A stretch of DNA of 64,000 nt from Candidatus Dormiibacter inghamiae (lineage in GTDB: Bacteria; Chloroflexota; Dormibacteria; Dormibacterales; Dormibacteraceae). Of the stretch, positions 61,576-64,000 are shown piece by piece. The stretch lies in contig JAEKNQ010000013.1 of assembly GCA_016464825.1 (NCBI GenBank), positions 1 to 64,000 of the forward strand, in the 5' to 3' direction. Both the position numbers and the translations under genes were made by a program. Below the pieces are notes generated by a model. That model did not search any database. It saw only the letters and a program-made list of their open reading frames with translations, and was not told where the DNA came from. The stretch's first letter is position 1. Every line of letters begins with the position of its first letter.

Positions 61576-61629
61576 CGGAGAGGGTGGGATTCGAACCCAC
61601 GATAGAGTTGCCCCTATAACGGTTTTCGA
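61576..61629 (-). pseudogene. 3' fragment of tRNA-Ser (CGA), att-like
   Basis: The minus strand reads as a tRNA-Ser from the anticodon loop to the 3' end: TCGAAA loop remnant, ACCGT stem half, a long variable arm (TATAGGGGCAACTCTA), T arm GTGGG-TTCGAAT-CCCAC, acceptor half CCTCTCC and discriminator G. The 5' half (acceptor, D arm, 5' anticodon stem) is absent, and the neighbouring bases cannot replace it. This is the shape left by integration at a tRNA 3' end. The intact tRNA-Ser is not in the window. Confidence 0.75.
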
Positions 61630-61910
61630 GTTCGGCTTTCGGGCGTTCACGGTGTGTTCCACAGTGCCGTTTGAATACCCAACAGAGCGGATGCGCAGTC
61701 GAAAATGCCACCTGATGCCATTGTTTCGTGGCGGCATTCCAGTAGTGATTGCAGTAGAAGGACGCGTCCTCAGACGTACTGAGCATCCAACTCCTCGCCC
61801 GGCTTCCAGGTCAGCGGAAGCTGCCACCGGTCTGCAGACGGCAGTCGATCCGCTACGAGGCGTTCATGGACGTGGGTCGGAAGGAGTTCAACGCCGGCTG
61901 AGCCAGCTGT

Positions 61911-62152
61911 TCAGGTCGAGCTTTTCATGAATCCGAGGAGACCCAACGGTGAGGACCCGCAGCCAAACCCCGACACGCCGCCAGACTCCGTCGATCCAGT
62001 GCCCTCGTTCGGGCGCTCGACCTGGGACAGCAGCCTCATCAGTGTCGACTTGCCGGCCCCGTTCCCTCCGGCGACCACGCTGGGGAGGAAGTCGAGAGGT
62101 CAACGTTGTCGGTGGCAACCACGCCCGGGAACTTTCTCGTCACCGCCCGCCA
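61911..62152 (-). pseudogene. Remnant of a sugar-type ABC transporter ATPase gene
   Basis: On the minus strand one frame gives AVTRKFPGVVATDNVDL, the usual start of ribose/xylose-type ABC ATPases, and another frame gives VVAGGNGAGKSTLMRLLSQ, the Walker A site expected just after it. Between them part of the usual linking sequence is lost and the frame changes. After the P-loop no further domain is recognisable before the stop at 61911. It is a short decayed fragment. Confidence 0.6.
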
Positions 62153-62313
62153 GCGGACGACACGTTCCTTGTCAACTGCAGCCACAATCCCCCCAAACGT
62201 CCCGAGCTCTCCCCTAGACCCACAGCCCACCCGCGGGCGCCACGGAGCAATTGTCGCCTCTCTCCGACCGCTGACCGGGGCGCTCGAGCCGCCTCGCAGC
62301 TCGGCAACACCGG

Positions 62314-62487
62314 TCAATACTTGCTCGGCGCCTTGCAGCTGAAGGCCGAGACGAGCTGCCGGGTCGTCACCTTGCCGCACTTCGGACAGGGCGGCGGCTG
62401 GCGCTTCCAAGAGTCGTGCTCGCTCATCGAGACGCTCACCTCGAAACGCTGGCCGCAGGACTGGCACTCACATTCGTAGACGGCCAT
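62314..62487 (-). CDS. FmdB-type small zinc-ribbon protein
   Basis: A 57-residue protein starts at ATG 62487 with a GGAGG site nine bases upstream. It begins MAVYECECQSCGQRFEV and has a second pair CPKCGK, giving the four-cysteine ribbon of the FmdB/CxxC regulatory family, ending LVSAFSCKAPSKY. The first pair is C-x-C-x2-C, slightly unlike the normal C-x2-C, so one extra Cys is present. Family members are thought to act in regulation or metal binding, but evidence is thin. It lies between decayed genes and is compositionally normal, so probably functional. Confidence 0.75.
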   Translation of the reverse strand: MAVYECECQSCGQRFEVSVSMSEHDSWKRQPPPCPKCGKVTTRQLVSAFSCKAPSKY

Positions 62488-62803
62488 GTGCCCACACCTC
62501 CATACCCAATGATGCCGATCTGGGCGCCGAAGTCAAGAGGCTCCTCTCGATTCGATTCCTGCGCCGCTTCATAGTGCTGAGCCGCACCGCCTGGACGGCG
62601 AGGCTGACCACTGTGGTTCTTTCGCCGGCTGCGCTAGCGCGAGTACTTGACGGGTGGGTTCCAGAGCGGGTGGAACGCTGGACGGCGGCCTGCCGGTTGG
62701 GATCATCGTAGGCGTCAGATATTCTGTAATAGCCCTTTGCGTTCAGGTGGTGCCGATTGTCGGGCCCCAGCGTGTTCAATTCGCCTGAGGAGCAGAGACC
62801 AAC
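62488..62803. other. Intergenic region, no gene seen
   Basis: These 316 bases separate the zinc-ribbon gene from the divergent alcohol dehydrogenase gene. Open frames are short, lack ribosome sites and match nothing recognisable. A GAGGAG site at its right end (about 62788-62793) belongs to the dehydrogenase. Confidence 0.35.
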
Positions 62804-63829
62804 GTGAAAGCTGCACGGCTATACCAGTACCAGCACCGCCCGGTGATCGAGGAGGTCCCGGAGCCGAGGATCGCCGGGCCACTCGACGTGATCGTGAAGG
62901 TTGGCGGCGCGGGTCTGTGCCGGACCGATCTGCACATCATCGAGGGGCAGTGGCAGTCCAGGAGCGGCGTCACGCTGCCGTACACGCTCGGCCACGAGAA
63001 CGCGGGCTGGGTCCATGAGGTCGGCTCGGCGGTCACCAACGTGGTGCCCGGCGACACGGTGATCCTGCACCCGACCCCGACCTGTGGATTGTGCCGAGCG
63101 TGTCGAGCGGGCGACGACATGCACTGCCCCTACGGCTCGTTTCCTGGGATCAATACCGACGGTGGCATGGCCGAGTACCTGCTCACCTCCGCCCGCGCCT
63201 GCGTCAAGCTCGACCCGCGGACCCAGCCGAAGGACGTGGGTGCGCTGGCCGATGCGGGCATCACCGCTTACCATGCCGTGCGCAAAGCCGCGCCGCTCCT
63301 CTACCCGGGCACAACCTGTGTGGTCATCGGGGCCGGCGGGCTTGGCCACGTCGGAATCCAGTGCCTGGCCGCACTGACCGCGACCACGATCATCGTGGTG
63401 GACAAGAACGCAGACGCGCTCAAGCTCGCCGAGCAGCTCGGCGCGCACCAGACGGTGGTGGCCAACGGCAGACACGTGGACGCGGTGAAGGACCTGACCG
63501 ACGGCAACGGGGCCGAGGTCGTGATCGACTTCGTCGCCGAGCAGGGCGCCGAGAAGGATGGGTGGGAGATGACCCGCCGTGCCGGCTCGTACTACGTGGT
63601 CGGTTACGGCGGCACAGTCAACGTCGAGACGATCGACATCATCTCCACCGAGCGGAACGTCGTAGGCAACCTCGTCGGCACCTACAACGATTTGACCGAG
63701 CTGATGGTCCTGGCCCAGGCCGGCAAGGTGACCCTGCACACCAAGACCTACCCGCTGGACGCGGCGCTCGATGCCATCGACGACCTTGACAACGGCCGTA
63801 TTCGCGGTCGCGGTATCCTCGTTCCGTAG
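62804..63829 (+). CDS. Zinc-dependent alcohol dehydrogenase (NAD(P)-linked)
   Basis: The 341-residue MDR enzyme starts at GTG 62804 after GAGGAG. Catalytic zinc ligands are Cys39 (GLCRTDLH), His64 and Glu65 (TLGHENAG); structural zinc ligands are Cys94, Cys97, Cys100 and Cys108 (CGLCRACRAGDDMHC). The Rossmann fold has VVIGAGGLGHVGIQ and the Asp of IVVDKNADAL that favours NAD over NADP. The pattern is close to propanol-preferring and related medium-chain dehydrogenases. Substrate unknown. It may lie in an island if the tRNA-Ser fragment marks an att site. Confidence 0.92.
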   Translation: MKAARLYQYQHRPVIEEVPEPRIAGPLDVIVKVGGAGLCRTDLHIIEGQWQSRSGVTLPYTLGHENAGWVHEVGSAVTNVVPGDTVILHPTPTCGLCRACRAGDDMHCPYGSFPGINTDGGMAEYLLTSARACVKLDPRTQPKDVGALADAGITAYHAVRKAAPLLYPGTTCVVIGAGGLGHVGIQCLAALTATTIIVVDKNADALKLAEQLGAHQTVVANGRHVDAVKDLTDGNGAEVVIDFVAEQGAEKDGWEMTRRAGSYYVVGYGGTVNVETIDIISTERNVVGNLVGTYNDLTELMVLAQAGKVTLHTKTYPLDAALDAIDDLDNGRIRGRGILVP

Positions 63830-64000
63830 ACAGCTGATGCGCCATGATCAGCGTACGTAACCGAGCAACGATCCTTGGCTGGGACGCCAAGGACCCGGTT
63901 GTGCGAACTTGGGATGGGGGCCAGCAGGCGCGGGGTCACCCGGACGAACGCTCACGCGGGAGCGACCTCGCCATGCTCTTGAAGGCCGCGCTGGCCCCGG

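Noticed and set aside
63844-64000. Plus-strand open frame running off the right edge
   Set aside because: About 52 codons are visible with no ribosome site and no recognisable motif; too little sequence to call.

Overview
The window is high-GC (roughly two thirds G+C by eye), densely coded bacterial chromosome. GatCAB amidotransferase, an ECF sigma factor with a membrane anti-sigma of the RskA type, many GTG/TTG starts, DUF2203, DUF998, DUF6390 and DUF3995 proteins, and Thr, Lys, Glu and Val tRNAs without encoded CCA suggest an uncultivated soil lineage of the Terrabacteria, such as Candidatus Dormibacterota/Chloroflexota or a deep actinobacterial relative. The sequence alone does not settle the phylum. 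No rRNA, CRISPR array or prophage was seen.

Layout. 1-11,350 is accessory: an IS3-family end at the left edge, a divergent SDR enzyme, a secreted Asp-box (sialidase-like) protein, DinB polymerase, a cupredoxin lipoprotein, a SnoaL protein, an NmrA-like reductase divergent from a TetR regulator, and two frameshifted genes. 11,353-27,499 is a stable core block almost entirely on the minus strand: tRNA-Thr, a TRAP-like (MtrB) RNA-binding protein overlapping dnaE, then (past a plus-strand DoxX gene) a long run with overlapping or closely spaced genes: pcrA, ligA, a zinc-ribbon membrane protein, gatC, gatA, gatB, ECF sigma, anti-sigma, PHP phosphoesterase and an RNA uracil methyltransferase.

27,606-35,363 on the plus strand is a membrane redox locus: a polytopic protein of unknown function, a small anchored protein, ApbE flavin transferase, a ferric-reductase-like cytochrome b, a NuoF-like flavoprotein and a ferredoxin, followed directly by a two-component system and a secreted protein. 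35,536-48,621 holds a CodA-like amidohydrolase, tRNA-Lys with a nearby att-like repeat, tRNA-Glu, an iron-type ABC importer with a DUF6390 protein, tRNA-Val, and a complete five-gene peptide ABC importer.

48,700-58,935 has tRNA-Thr with a decayed Dcu-type transporter fragment, kynureninase, phosphoglucomutase, PEP carboxylase, and an arsenic cluster (arsC, and arsM/arsR divergent around overlapping palindromes). 59,015-64,000 is again accessory: two frameshifted membrane-protein genes, VapBC, a 3' fragment of tRNA-Ser that looks like an attachment site, an ABC ATPase remnant, a small FmdB-type zinc ribbon and a zinc alcohol dehydrogenase.

The most notable points are the TRAP homologue fused translationally to dnaE, the two tRNA-derived attachment-like scars, the flavin/heme/ferredoxin locus with a candidate minimal ApbE substrate, and the sharp contrast between intact core genes and clustered frameshifted genes in accessory pockets.
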